Positions 7,562 through 16,611 of a stretch of 64,000 bases of DNA are shown piece by piece. The translations under genes and the position numbers were made by a program. The notes beneath the pieces were generated by a model, which saw nothing but the letters and a program-made list of their open reading frames with translations, had not been told where the DNA came from and did no database searches. Origin of the DNA: Maritimibacter harenae (GTDB lineage: Bacteria; Pseudomonadota; Alphaproteobacteria; Rhodobacterales; Rhodobacteraceae); assembly GCF_009882975.1 (NCBI RefSeq), contig NZ_WTUX01000019.1, forward strand, positions 365,263-429,262, written 5' to 3'. Position 1 is the stretch's first letter; the number at the start of each line of letters is the position of its first letter.

Positions 7562-9343
7562 ATGACATTCGAACAGATCACCCTCTTCGCCCTCTTCGTG
7601 GGCGTCTTCGGCCTCCTCCTGTGGGGCAAGTTCCGCTACGACATCGTGGCCTTCGGGGCCCTCATTCTCGGCGCCATCATCGGCGTCGTGCCGAAAGAGG
7701 ACGTGTTCTCGGGCTTCGGCCATTCCGCCACCCTGATCGTCGCGCTGGTCCTCATCGTCTCGGCCGGGCTCGTGCGCTCGGGGGCGGTGTTCCTGATCAC
7801 GCGCACGCTGGTCGACAGCACCCGCCGGCTGGGCGCGCACATCGCCATCATGGGGGCGATCGGCGGCGTGCTCTCGGCCTTTATGAACAACGTGGCCGCG
7901 CTCGCGCTCCTGATGCCCGTCGACATCCAGACGGCGCGCAAGGCGGGCCGCGCCCCGGGCCTCAGCCTCATGCCGCTCTCCTTCGCCACCATCCTGGGCG
8001 GCATGGCCACGCTGATCGGCACCCCGCCCAACATCATCATCGCCTCGATCCGCGAGGATTCGCTGGGCCAGTCCTTCGCCATGTTCGACTTCGCCCCGGT
8101 CGGCGCGCTCACCGCGCTCGTGGGGCTCGTCTTCGTGGCCCTCGTCGGCTGGCGACTGATCCCCGACGCGGCCCAGGGCGGCGCGGCGATCGACCCGATG
8201 GAGGATTACTCGGAATACACCGCCGAACTCGTCGTGCCGGAGGACTCCAAGCTCATCGGCCAGCGGGTCGAGGACCTCTACGGCGAAGCCGACGCCTACG
8301 ACGTGCTCATCGTCGGGCTCGCGCGCGACGGCAAGCGCAAGTACGGCAACCAGCGCACCACGAAGATCGAGGCCGAGGACACCCTGGTGATCGAGGCCAC
8401 GCCCGACGCGCTCGACGAATTCCGCGCGGCCCTGTCGCTCAACTTCGCCGATTCGAAGCGCGAGGAGCGGCTGCGCGCCGACGGGGCGGGCCTGTCCAAG
8501 ATCGAGGTGGTGGTCACCGACGACAGCCGCATCGCGGGCAAGACGGCGCAGTCCATCGGGCTCAACTGGCGCCGCCACGCGGTGCTGCTGGGCATCCGCC
8601 GGTCGGGCAAGAAATTCCGCTCCAAGATCTCGCGCACGCCGGTGCGCCCGGGCGACATCCTGCTGCTTCTCGTCCCCAACGGGTCCGAGAACGCCGTGAC
8701 CGAATGGCTGGGCTGCCTGCCCATCGCGCAGCGCGGCCTCGCCGTGACGCTGGAGCGCAAGGTCTGGTTCGCGATCGGGCTTTTCGCCGTGGCGGTCGCG
8801 GCGGCGAGCCTCGGCTGGGTCTACCTGCCCGTGGCCCTGGGCGCCGTGGTGATCGGTTACGTCCTGACCGGCATCGTGCCACTGAACGAGCTCTACGATC
8901 ACGTCGAATGGCCGGTCGTGGTGCTCCTGGGGTCCATGATCCCGCTCGGCGCGGCGCTGGAGTCGGCCGGCGGCACCCAGCTCATCGCCAACGGCCTCGT
9001 CTCGCTCACCCAAGGGCTTCCGGCCTGGGCGGTGCTCACGCTGCTGATGGTTGTGACGATGACGCTCTCGGACGTGCTCAACAACACCGCCACCGCGATC
9101 GTCGCGGCACCCGTGGGCATCCAGATGGCCGACACGCTGGGGCGCAACCCGGACCCGTTCCTGATGGCGGTGGCCGTCGCGGCCTCCTGCGCCTTCCTCA
9201 CGCCAATCGGCCACAAGAACAACACGCTGATCCTGGGTCCGGGCGGCTACCGCTTCGGCGACTACTGGCGCATGGGTCTGCCGCTCGAGGTGATCGTCGT
9301 GTCGGTGTCGATCCCGCTCATCCTCGTGTTCTGGCCGATGTGA
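7562..9343 (+). CDS. SLC13 family permease with two TrkA_C domains
   Basis: 593 residues. Two SLC13/CitM-type membrane halves (about residues 1-200 and 400-593) flank two RCK_C/TrkA_C domains (about residues 215-300 and 305-385, the first including the VYE/LYGEADAYDVLIVGLARDG region). The repeated substrate-loop motifs are GTPPNIIIAS near residue 155 and NTATAIVAAPVG near residue 510. This architecture occurs in sulfate, dicarboxylate and taurine-type transporters, so the anion carried is uncertain. A second gene of the same architecture lies at 10537-12315 on the opposite strand. Confidence 0.88.
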   Translation: MTFEQITLFALFVGVFGLLLWGKFRYDIVAFGALILGAIIGVVPKEDVFSGFGHSATLIVALVLIVSAGLVRSGAVFLITRTLVDSTRRLGAHIAIMGAIGGVLSAFMNNVAALALLMPVDIQTARKAGRAPGLSLMPLSFATILGGMATLIGTPPNIIIASIREDSLGQSFAMFDFAPVGALTALVGLVFVALVGWRLIPDAAQGGAAIDPMEDYSEYTAELVVPEDSKLIGQRVEDLYGEADAYDVLIVGLARDGKRKYGNQRTTKIEAEDTLVIEATPDALDEFRAALSLNFADSKREERLRADGAGLSKIEVVVTDDSRIAGKTAQSIGLNWRRHAVLLGIRRSGKKFRSKISRTPVRPGDILLLLVPNGSENAVTEWLGCLPIAQRGLAVTLERKVWFAIGLFAVAVAAASLGWVYLPVALGAVVIGYVLTGIVPLNELYDHVEWPVVVLLGSMIPLGAALESAGGTQLIANGLVSLTQGLPAWAVLTLLMVVTMTLSDVLNNTATAIVAAPVGIQMADTLGRNPDPFLMAVAVAASCAFLTPIGHKNNTLILGPGGYRFGDYWRMGLPLEVIVVSVSIPLILVFWPM

Positions 9344-9350
9344 GGGCGCG

Positions 9351-10478
9351 ATGGACCACGCGGCCCTCGTCGACGCGATCCTGAAGCGGGGCGACCTGAC
9401 CCTCGCCCCGGACGAGGTCGCCGTGCTCGAGGCCGCGCCGCCCGACTACCTGCCCGCGCAGCGCATCCTGGGCGCGCATGCCTTCAACACCGGCGACATG
9501 GCGCGCGCCGTGGACCTCACCCGCGCCGTCTTCGACCGCGACCCGACGCGCGAGAACGCCTCCAACCTGATCTCGGCCCTGACCCGCGCGGGCCGGGTGG
9601 ACGAAGCCATCGCGCGCGCCCGCGATCCCGCCACCCCGATCCCCGAGGTCCAGCGCGCAAGCCACCTCTCCGAGCTCCACGGGCGCCGGGGCGACGCGGA
9701 GGAAAACCGGCGCTGGTCGATCCGCGCGCTCGAACTCAAGGACGCCGAGGCCCCGGTGATCTCCGACCGCCCCGACCCGGTGACGCGCCCCTTCGATCCC
9801 GAACGGCCCACGCGCAACATAATCTCCTACGCGCTCTGGGGCACGGATCCGCGCTACCTCGAGGGGGCCGAGCGCAACGCCATCGTCGCGCGCCACCTCT
9901 ACCCGGGCTGGACGCCGCGCTTCTACATCGACGACAGCGTGCCGGCCGCTACCCGCCGCGCGCTCGGCGACAACGGCGCGCAGCTGCGCATGGTCCCCAA
10001 GCTCCCCGCGCGCCGGTTCGGCCTGTTCTGGCGCTTCCTCGTGGAAGACGACCCCGAGGTCGACCTCTACGTCGTGCGCGACGCCGACAGCGTGCCCTCG
10101 ATCCGCGAACGCGTCGCGGTGCGCGACTGGCTCGCCTCCGGCCAGCCCTTCCACGTGATGCGCGACTTCGCGACCCATTCGGAACTCGTGCTGGCCGGCC
10201 TCTGGGGCGCCCACCGCGGCAACCTGCCACCGATGGGCAAACGCATCCTCGCCTTCGCCAGGGAGCGCGAAAAGGTCCTCAACTCGCGCGTCGACGACCA
10301 GCTCTTCCTGCGCCGCGCGGTCTGGCCTTACATGCGCGGCCGCGCCTTCGTGCAGGACAGCTGGTTCGGCTACGGCGAAAGCGCCCCCTTCGACCCCGAC
10401 TACCCGCTCCCCGGCCGCATGCACATGGGCCAGGACGATTACACCCACCGCCACGCGACACGGCGCAACCGCCCCTGA
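9351..10478 (+). CDS. TPR-like protein with glycosyltransferase-like C-terminal domain
   Basis: 375 residues, starting seven bases after the SLC13 stop, so probably co-transcribed. Residues 1-110 resemble short TPR-like helices (FNTGDMARAVDLTRAVFDRDP). From about residue 155 the chain looks like a nucleotide-sugar transferase fold: NIISYALWGTDPRYLEGA, then YPGWTPRFYIDD, and a DxD-type metal site in VVRDADSV near residues 241-247. No transmembrane segment is evident. The acceptor and sugar are unknown; the glycosyltransferase assignment rests on these motifs and is moderate. Confidence 0.65.
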   Translation: MDHAALVDAILKRGDLTLAPDEVAVLEAAPPDYLPAQRILGAHAFNTGDMARAVDLTRAVFDRDPTRENASNLISALTRAGRVDEAIARARDPATPIPEVQRASHLSELHGRRGDAEENRRWSIRALELKDAEAPVISDRPDPVTRPFDPERPTRNIISYALWGTDPRYLEGAERNAIVARHLYPGWTPRFYIDDSVPAATRRALGDNGAQLRMVPKLPARRFGLFWRFLVEDDPEVDLYVVRDADSVPSIRERVAVRDWLASGQPFHVMRDFATHSELVLAGLWGAHRGNLPPMGKRILAFAREREKVLNSRVDDQLFLRRAVWPYMRGRAFVQDSWFGYGESAPFDPDYPLPGRMHMGQDDYTHRHATRRNRP

Positions 10479-10479
10479 T

Positions 10480-10531
10480 CCCCTTCATCGTTCCGAAAAA
10501 TACTTCGGGGGTGCGGGGGCAGAGCCCCCGC
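10480..10531 (+). repeat. Dispersed intergenic hairpin repeat, copy B
   Basis: Second copy of the element at 6345-6392: CCCCTTCATCG, CGAAAAATAC, TTCGGGGGTGC, then the hairpin GCGGGGGC (10513-10520), AGA, GCCCCCGC (10524-10531). It sits between two convergent genes immediately after the glycosyltransferase-like stop, where it could serve as a terminator even without a U-tract. Confidence 0.7.
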
Positions 10532-10536
10532 GCGCC

Positions 10537-12315
10537 TCACAGCGGCCAGATCAGCGGAATCAGCGCGCTCGTCAGGAGCCCGATCGACAGGTTGAGCGGA
10601 ATGCCCACCTTCAGGAAATCGGTGAACTTGTAGCCCCCGGGGCCATAGACCAGCGTGTTGGTCTGGTAGCCGATCGGGGTCGAGAAACTGGCCGAGGCCG
10701 CGATCATCACCGCCACCACCAGGGGTCGGGGATCGACCCCGATCGCGGTGCCGATCCCGATGGCGATCGGGGTGACGACCACCGCCACCGCGTTGTTCGA
10801 CACGAGCTCGGTGAGCACCGATGTCAGCAGGTAGATCGACCAGATCACCAGGAAGGGCGGCAGCGTCTCGATCGTGGGGGCGATCCCGCGCGCGATCAGT
10901 TCCACCGCGCCCGAGGCGTCGAGCGCCGCGCCGATGGCCAGCATCGAGAAGATCAGCGCAAGGAGCCGCCCGTCCACCTGGCTGAACGCCTCGTCCGCGT
11001 CCACCGCGCGCGTCAGGAACACCACCGCCACCGCGACCACGGCCAGCGCCAGGATCGGCGCCACGCCCAGGCCCGCGAGCGCCACGATGCCGAAGAGCGA
11101 CAACAGCGCGATCGGCGCATGCCCCCGCCGGAACGCCCGGCCCGAGGGCTTCGTCACGTCCACCAGGTCCATGTCGGAGGCGAGCCGCTGGATGTCCTCC
11201 GGCGCGCCTTCGAGCAGCAGCGTGTCGCCCACCCGCACCGTGATGTTGTCGAGCTGCTGGCCGATGTTCTGGTTCCGCCGGTGCACGGCCAGCGGATAGA
11301 CCCCGTAGCGGCGCCTCAGCCGCAGCTGCCCCAGCTTGCGCCCGATCATCTTGCAGCCCGGCGAGATCAGCACTTCCACCGTGGTCGTCTCGACCGCCGA
11401 CACCTGGTCGACGCGCTTTAAGCTCTTGTTGCGCTGAAGCGACAGAAGCTCGGTCATCTGGGTCCGGAGCACCACCCGGTCGCCGACCTGCAGTTTCACG
11501 TCCTCGAGGTTGCGCCGCAGCGATATGTCGCCGCGCACCACGTCGATCAGCCGCACGCCCTCGCGCTTGAAGAGTTGCACCCCCAGCACCTCGCGCCCGA
11601 CGAGGTTCGAATCCGGCGGGATCACAGCCTCGGTGAAGAACTTCTTGCGCGACCGGTCGGTGAGCAGGCTCGCCATGCTGGAGCGCTCCGGCAGAAGCCG
11701 GGGCGCCACCACGTAGAGATAGGCCATGCCCCAGGCCACGACGATCAGCCCGAGCGGCGTGATCTCGAAGATCGAGAAGGGCTCCAGCCCGTTCGATCGC
11801 GCCACGCCGTCGACCAGCAGGTTCGTCGAGGTCCCGATCAGCGTCAGCGTGCCCCCCATGATCGCGGCGTAGGACAGCGGGATCAGGAGCTTGGAGGCCG
11901 CGATGTCCAGCCGTCGCGCAAGCTGCGTGAAGACCGGGATCATGACCACGACCACCGGGGTGTTGGAGACGAAGGCCGAGGCGAAGATCACGAAAAGCAT
12001 CAGGATGCCCAGGGCCACCGCCGGACGCGCCGCGGCCTGTCCCTCGGCAAGACTGGTGAACCAGTCGAGCGCCCCGGTGCGCACCAGCGCCCCCATGATG
12101 ATGAACATGCAGGCGATGGTCCACGGCGCCGGGTTCGACAGCACCGCCAGCGCGTCGGGGTAGGGCAGGATGCCGGTGATCAGCATCACCGCGACCCCGC
12201 CGATCGCCACCACCTCGGTCGGGAAGATCTCGCGCAGGAACAGGAGGAACATCACGCCGACCACGATCAGCGCCACGACGGGTTCCGCGCCCTGGGGAAG
12301 TTGGAAAAGGTTCAT
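10537..12315 (-). CDS. SLC13 family permease with two TrkA_C domains (second copy)
   Basis: 592 residues with the same architecture as the protein at 7562-9343: N-terminal SLC13 half, two TrkA_C domains (about residues 205-375, with LVGREVLGVQLFKREGVRLIDVVRG-type strands), C-terminal SLC13 half. The substrate loops are GTSTNLLVDG near residue 165 and SNNAVAVVVTPIA near residue 510. The sequence is clearly diverged from its neighbour, so this is not a recent duplication. It is convergent with the glycosyltransferase-like gene. The substrate is unknown; sulfate or a dicarboxylate is plausible from the family. Confidence 0.87.
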   Translation of the reverse strand: MNLFQLPQGAEPVVALIVVGVMFLLFLREIFPTEVVAIGGVAVMLITGILPYPDALAVLSNPAPWTIACMFIIMGALVRTGALDWFTSLAEGQAAARPAVALGILMLFVIFASAFVSNTPVVVVMIPVFTQLARRLDIAASKLLIPLSYAAIMGGTLTLIGTSTNLLVDGVARSNGLEPFSIFEITPLGLIVVAWGMAYLYVVAPRLLPERSSMASLLTDRSRKKFFTEAVIPPDSNLVGREVLGVQLFKREGVRLIDVVRGDISLRRNLEDVKLQVGDRVVLRTQMTELLSLQRNKSLKRVDQVSAVETTTVEVLISPGCKMIGRKLGQLRLRRRYGVYPLAVHRRNQNIGQQLDNITVRVGDTLLLEGAPEDIQRLASDMDLVDVTKPSGRAFRRGHAPIALLSLFGIVALAGLGVAPILALAVVAVAVVFLTRAVDADEAFSQVDGRLLALIFSMLAIGAALDASGAVELIARGIAPTIETLPPFLVIWSIYLLTSVLTELVSNNAVAVVVTPIAIGIGTAIGVDPRPLVVAVMIAASASFSTPIGYQTNTLVYGPGGYKFTDFLKVGIPLNLSIGLLTSALIPLIWPL

Positions 12316-12382
12316 TTCACCCCGATCTCGACCGGGTCATTCTGCCCGCATGGCCCGATTGGAGCAAGCGCGCCCTGTGCGC

Positions 12383-13195
12383 TCAGGGGGTCGACGCCTG
12401 CAGTTTTCCGCCATCTCGCACCATCACGATCCTGGTGGCCTTCCCGGTCTTGTCGTCGGTCTCGACGTAGATGCCCGACAGCGTCGCGCTCTCGTTGGCC
12501 GGGTTGAAGCGCCCCTTGGCCATGCCGGTGACGAAGCGGCGCAGCGGCTCGGCCTTCTCCATGCCGATCACCGAATGGTAATCGCCGCACATCCCCGCAT
12601 CGGTGAGATAGGCGGTGCCGCCCGGCAGGATCATCGCGTCCCCGGTCGGCACGTGCGTGTGCGTGCCCACCACGATGCTCGCGCGCCCGTCCAGGAAATG
12701 GCCCATCGCCATCTTCTCGGACGTGGCCTCGCAATGCACGTCGACCAGCGTGGCCTGCACCGCGCCGCCCAGGTTGAAGGGCTTGAGCGCGCGTTCGATA
12801 TGGCCGAACGGATCCTCGAAGGCGCGCTTCATGAACACGTTGCCCAGCACCTGCGCGACCAGCACCCGCCGTCCCCGGTGATCCTCGAACACCCGGGCCC
12901 CGCGTCCCGGCGCGTCCTTGGCGAAATTGAGCGGCCGGATGATCCGCGTCTCGCCCTCGCAGTAGGACAGCATCTCCTTCTGGTCGAAGGCGTGATCGCC
13001 CAGCGTGACCACGTCGGCCCCCGCCTCGAACAGAAGCTTGGCATGGGCCTCCGACAGGCCGGCCCCGTTCGTCGCGTTCTCGCCGTTGACCACGACGAAA
13101 TCGAGCGACCATTCCTTGCGCAGGGCGGGCAGGCGGTCTGCGACGGCCGTGCGCCCGGCCCGGCCCATCACGTCACCGAGAAACAAAATCTTCAT
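12383..13195 (-). CDS. TIGR00282 family metallophosphoesterase (YmdB-like)
   Basis: 270 residues, the usual size for the YmdB/TIGR00282 family of calcineurin-like phosphodiesterases, some of which hydrolyse cyclic nucleotides or 2',3'-cNMPs. Metal-site motifs are LFLGDVMGRAG (Asp8), NGENATNG (Glu-Asn pair), DVHCEATSE and GTHTHVPTGD. The motif usually written GNH reads GDH here (LGDHAFDQ), so an Asn ligand is replaced by Asp. It follows the 5-FTHF cyclo-ligase gene on the same strand with a 68-bp gap, probably in one operon with mgtE. Confidence 0.88.
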   Translation of the reverse strand: MKILFLGDVMGRAGRTAVADRLPALRKEWSLDFVVVNGENATNGAGLSEAHAKLLFEAGADVVTLGDHAFDQKEMLSYCEGETRIIRPLNFAKDAPGRGARVFEDHRGRRVLVAQVLGNVFMKRAFEDPFGHIERALKPFNLGGAVQATLVDVHCEATSEKMAMGHFLDGRASIVVGTHTHVPTGDAMILPGGTAYLTDAGMCGDYHSVIGMEKAEPLRRFVTGMAKGRFNPANESATLSGIYVETDDKTGKATRIVMVRDGGKLQASTP

Positions 13196-13263
13196 GCGGT
13201 CTGGTTAGAGTTTCCCACGCCGGAGAGCAAGCAAGGTCGCGCGCCCGCGCACGCGCGGCCCCG

Positions 13264-13818
13264 TTACGTGAACCGCAGCGTCTCCGCCTCCGTCACGATC
13301 GCGTCGAGCGGCTGATCGGTGGGCTCGAGCGGCAGCTCCTCCAGCTCCTGCGCGGCATAGGCATAGCCCACGGCCACCGTCGGGCGCACCGCGCGCAACG
13401 CCTCGAGCGTGCGGTCGTAGAACCCCCCGCCATAGCCCAGCCGGTTGCCCGCCCGGTCGAAGCCCACCAGCGGCACGATCAGCACCTCGGGCACCACCTC
13501 GTCGCCCTCGGCGGGCCAGCGCGTGCCGAACTTCCCGTCGATGAGCGGGGTCTCCGGGGTCCAGGCGCGGAAGGAAAGGGGATGGCCCAGCGACGGCGTG
13601 ATCGGCACCCCCACGGGCCCTTCGGTCGCCAGCTCCGCCATGATCGGCAGCGGGTCGATCTCGGTCCCGATGGGCAGGAACCCGGCGATCGGCCGCCCGG
13701 CCAGCGGGGCGAGCGCCGTGCGCAGCCGCGCCTGCGCGAAGCGGTCGCGCTCCGGGTCGTGGGCTTCGTCACGGGCGGCAAGCGCCGTGCGGCGGGCTTC
13801 GGCCTTGTCCAGCGTCAC
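13264..13818 (-). CDS. 5-formyltetrahydrofolate cyclo-ligase
   Basis: 184 residues. The enzyme converts 5-formyl-THF to 5,10-methenyl-THF with ATP in folate one-carbon metabolism. Family hallmarks are GFLPIGTEIDP, the ATP-binding segment GFDRAGNRLGYGGGFYDR (about residues 125-142) and the C-terminal VGYAYAAQE. The GTG start at 13818 is chosen because it forms a GTGA overlap with the mgtE stop and leaves a chain of family length. Longer readings continue antisense-like into mgtE and have no homology. Translationally coupled to mgtE. Confidence 0.9.
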   Translation of the reverse strand: MTLDKAEARRTALAARDEAHDPERDRFAQARLRTALAPLAGRPIAGFLPIGTEIDPLPIMAELATEGPVGVPITPSLGHPLSFRAWTPETPLIDGKFGTRWPAEGDEVVPEVLIVPLVGFDRAGNRLGYGGGFYDRTLEALRAVRPTVAVGYAYAAQELEELPLEPTDQPLDAIVTEAETLRFT

Positions 13819-15197
13819 AGCAGAACGATCCCGGCCAGCCCGAGGAAGGCGAAGAACCCGACCACGTCCGTCACCGTGGTCACGAAGGTGCCGGAGGCCA
13901 GCGCCGGGTCGACCTTGAGCCGTTCCAGCAGCACCGGCACCAACACGCCCGACAACCCTGCAACCAGCAGGTTGATCACCATCGCCGCCGCGATGACACC
14001 CGCGAGCATCCAGGTCCCGAACCACACCACGCCCACGAGCCCCATGACGAGCGCGAAGACCGCCCCGTTGATCAACCCCACGGCCGCCTCGCGCCGGATC
14101 ACCCGCCAGAGGTTCGAGGAGGTAAGGTCCTTCGTCGCGATGGCGCGTACCGCGACCGTCAGGCTCTGGGTGCCCGCGTTACCGCCCATCGAGGCCACGA
14201 TGGGCATCAGCACCGCCAACGCCACGAAGCTCGCGATCACGTCCTCGAAGATCGCGATGACGAGCGAGGCGATGATCGCCGTGACAAGGTTCACCCCCAG
14301 CCACGGCAGCCGCGCGCGCACCGTGTCGCGCACCCGGTCGGTCAGGCTCGTCTCGCCGACGCCGGCCAGGCGCAGGATGTCCTCTTCCAGTTCCTCGTCG
14401 AGGATGATCATCGCGTCGTCGATGGTGATCACGCCCACCAGCCGGTCGTCCTCGTCCACCACCGGCGCGGAGATCAGGTGATACTGGTTGAACGCGTAGG
14501 CGACCTCCGCCTCGTCCTGGTGGACCGGGATGGTGCGGAAACTGTCCTCCATGATCTCGGTCAGCTTCGCGGTCCGCGGGCTCGCCATGATCTTGCCCAG
14601 CGTGACATAGCCCGTGGGCCGCATCCGCGGGTCCACGAGGATCACGTGGTAGAACTGGTCGGGCAGGTCGTCATGCGCGCGCATGTGGTCGATCACGTGG
14701 CCCACGTCCCAGTGCTCGGGTGCGGCCACAAGCTCGCGCTGCATCAGGCGGCCGGCGGATTCCTCCGGGTAGGCGAGCGATTGCTCGACCGCGGCCCGGT
14801 CGGTCGCGGCCAGCGCGTCCAGGATGATGTCGCGCTGCGGGTCGTCGAGGTCCTCGATCAGGTCGACCACGTCGTCCGATTCGAGATCGCGCACCGCGTC
14901 CGCCAGCACCTCCGGGTGCAGCGCGGCGATGATGGATTCGCGGATGCCCTCGTTCAGTTCCGACAGGATCTCCCCGTCGAACTCCATGCCGTAGAGCTGC
15001 ACCAGCCGGATGCGCGTGTCCTCGTCGACCTGCTCGAGAAGGTCGGCGATGTCGGCCGGGTGGATCGGGTCGAGCAGCTTGGCCAGCGCCTCGCTGTCGC
15101 CCTCGCGCAGCGCGGCCAGGATCGGCTCGACCGTGTCGCGGTCGAGCGCGTAATCGTCATCCTCGAGAAGTTCCTCGGTGATCAGGTCTTCCGCCAT
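13815..15197 (-). CDS. mgtE: Magnesium transporter MgtE
   Basis: 460-residue MgtE-type Mg2+ channel. An acidic superhelical N domain (about residues 10-130, with repeated DIADLLEQ/DVVDLIEDL blocks) is followed by paired CBS domains (about 135-260) and five transmembrane helices (about 285-460). The pore-region motif PIVASMGGNAGTQSL lies near residues 334-348. The cytosolic domains close the pore when intracellular Mg2+ is high. First gene of a three-gene run with the cyclo-ligase and YmdB-like gene. No Mg2+ riboswitch is evident in the short 5' region. Confidence 0.95.
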   Translation of the reverse strand: MAEDLITEELLEDDDYALDRDTVEPILAALREGDSEALAKLLDPIHPADIADLLEQVDEDTRIRLVQLYGMEFDGEILSELNEGIRESIIAALHPEVLADAVRDLESDDVVDLIEDLDDPQRDIILDALAATDRAAVEQSLAYPEESAGRLMQRELVAAPEHWDVGHVIDHMRAHDDLPDQFYHVILVDPRMRPTGYVTLGKIMASPRTAKLTEIMEDSFRTIPVHQDEAEVAYAFNQYHLISAPVVDEDDRLVGVITIDDAMIILDEELEEDILRLAGVGETSLTDRVRDTVRARLPWLGVNLVTAIIASLVIAIFEDVIASFVALAVLMPIVASMGGNAGTQSLTVAVRAIATKDLTSSNLWRVIRREAAVGLINGAVFALVMGLVGVVWFGTWMLAGVIAAAMVINLLVAGLSGVLVPVLLERLKVDPALASGTFVTTVTDVVGFFAFLGLAGIVLL

Positions 15198-15320
15198 CTT
15201 GCACCTCGCCCGTTGTCGCGGGCGACCTTAGGCGATGGGCGCAGCGAGATACAGGGGAAAGGCATGGACCTCGCCCCCACCGCGCCCTAGGCTCGCGCGG
15301 CAATCACACACGGACCTCCC

Positions 15321-16607
15321 ATGAAACTGATCCTCGGCCAGACCCTTTCCTTCTTCGCGGACCCGTTCGAGGCGGGACCGGACGAGGCCGCCCTGTGGGA
15401 CCGGCGCGGGGGCGTCGTGGTGGACGACACCACCGGCACCATCGTCGAGGTCGGGCCGGCCGATGCGCTGCGCCGCGTGTGGCAGAACGCCGAGGTCGTG
15501 GACCACGGCGACGCGCTGATCCTGCCCGGTTTCATCGACGCCCACGCGCACTACCCCCAGACCGGCATCATCGCGAGCTGGGGCAAGCGGCTGATCGACT
15601 GGCTCGACACCTACACCTTCCCCGAGGAGGCCCGGTTCGGCGACCCCGGCTACGCCGCCGAGATCGCGGCGCGCTACTTCGACCTCGTGCTCTCCAACGG
15701 CACGACGACGACCGTGAGCTTCTGCACCATCCATCCCGAAAGCGTCGGCGCCTATTTCGCCGAGGCCCAGAAACGCGGCATGCGCGTGGTGGGCGGCAAG
15801 ACCTGCATGGACCGCAACGCCCCCGACGACCTGCGCGACACGGCGCAGTCGGCCCAAGACGACTCCAAGCGGCTGATCGACCGCTGGCACGGGCAGGGGC
15901 GGCTGAGCTACGCCATCACGCCGCGCTTCGCCCCCACCTCGACGCCCGAACAGCTCGAAGCGCTGGGCGCGCTCTGGGCCGAGCACCCCGACTGCCTCAT
16001 GCAGACCCACCTCTCCGAGCAGACCGAAGAGATCGAGTGGGTCATGGGCATGTTCCCGGAGGCGACCGATTACACCGACATCTACGACCGCTTCGGTCTC
16101 CTGCGCGAAGGCGCGCTGATGGGCCACGCCATCCACCTGTCGACCCGCGAACGCGACCGGCTGCGCGAAGCGGGGGCGAGTCTCGTCCATTGCCCGACCT
16201 CGAACACCTTCATCGGCTCGGGCCTTTTCGACATGGCCGGGCTCAAGGCGGAAGGCCACCGGATCGGGCTCGCCACCGACACCGGCGGCGGCTCGTCCTT
16301 CTCGATGCTGCGCACGATGGCGGCGGCCTACGAGGTCGGGCAGCTGCGCGGCGCGCCGCTCCACCCGGCCGAGCTTCTGTGGCTCGCGACCGCGGGGTCG
16401 GCCAACGCCATCGGCATGGGCGGCACGATCGGCACGCTCGCCCCGGATTACGAGGCCGACCTCGTCGTCCTCGATCTCGCCTCGACGCCGGCCATCGAAC
16501 AGCGGGCCGCACGCGCCGACTCCATTTGGGAGCAACTCTTCCCGACCATCATGATGGGCGACGACCGCGCGGTCACGGCGACCTACGTGGGCGGCCAGCG
16601 GGTCTGA
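15321..16607 (+). CDS. guaD: Guanine deaminase
   Basis: 428 residues, amidohydrolase superfamily, converting guanine to xanthine in purine catabolism. The Zn-binding motif is PGFIDAHAHYPQTG (about residues 69-82), with family-specific FCTIHPES and MQTHLSEQ, the HAIHL segment, and the metal-ligand Asp in GLATDTGGGSSFSML. Length and motifs match bacterial GuaD rather than other purine deaminases. It stands alone: mgtE is divergent upstream and the type I secretion genes are convergent, ending 5 bp away. No xanthine dehydrogenase genes are in the window. Confidence 0.93.
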   Translation: MKLILGQTLSFFADPFEAGPDEAALWDRRGGVVVDDTTGTIVEVGPADALRRVWQNAEVVDHGDALILPGFIDAHAHYPQTGIIASWGKRLIDWLDTYTFPEEARFGDPGYAAEIAARYFDLVLSNGTTTTVSFCTIHPESVGAYFAEAQKRGMRVVGGKTCMDRNAPDDLRDTAQSAQDDSKRLIDRWHGQGRLSYAITPRFAPTSTPEQLEALGALWAEHPDCLMQTHLSEQTEEIEWVMGMFPEATDYTDIYDRFGLLREGALMGHAIHLSTRERDRLREAGASLVHCPTSNTFIGSGLFDMAGLKAEGHRIGLATDTGGGSSFSMLRTMAAAYEVGQLRGAPLHPAELLWLATAGSANAIGMGGTIGTLAPDYEADLVVLDLASTPAIEQRAARADSIWEQLFPTIMMGDDRAVTATYVGGQRV

Positions 16608-16611
16608 GACG

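Noticed and set aside
7621-9384. 587-residue plus-strand frame overlapping the first SLC13 gene
   Set aside because: Same region as a clear membrane transporter in another frame, Arg/His/Gly rich and without hydrophobic helices.
13196-13263. Possible 6S RNA next to the 5-FTHF cyclo-ligase gene, as in many proteobacteria
   Set aside because: Only 68 bp are free on one side and the other side overlaps mgtE; too short for 6S RNA.
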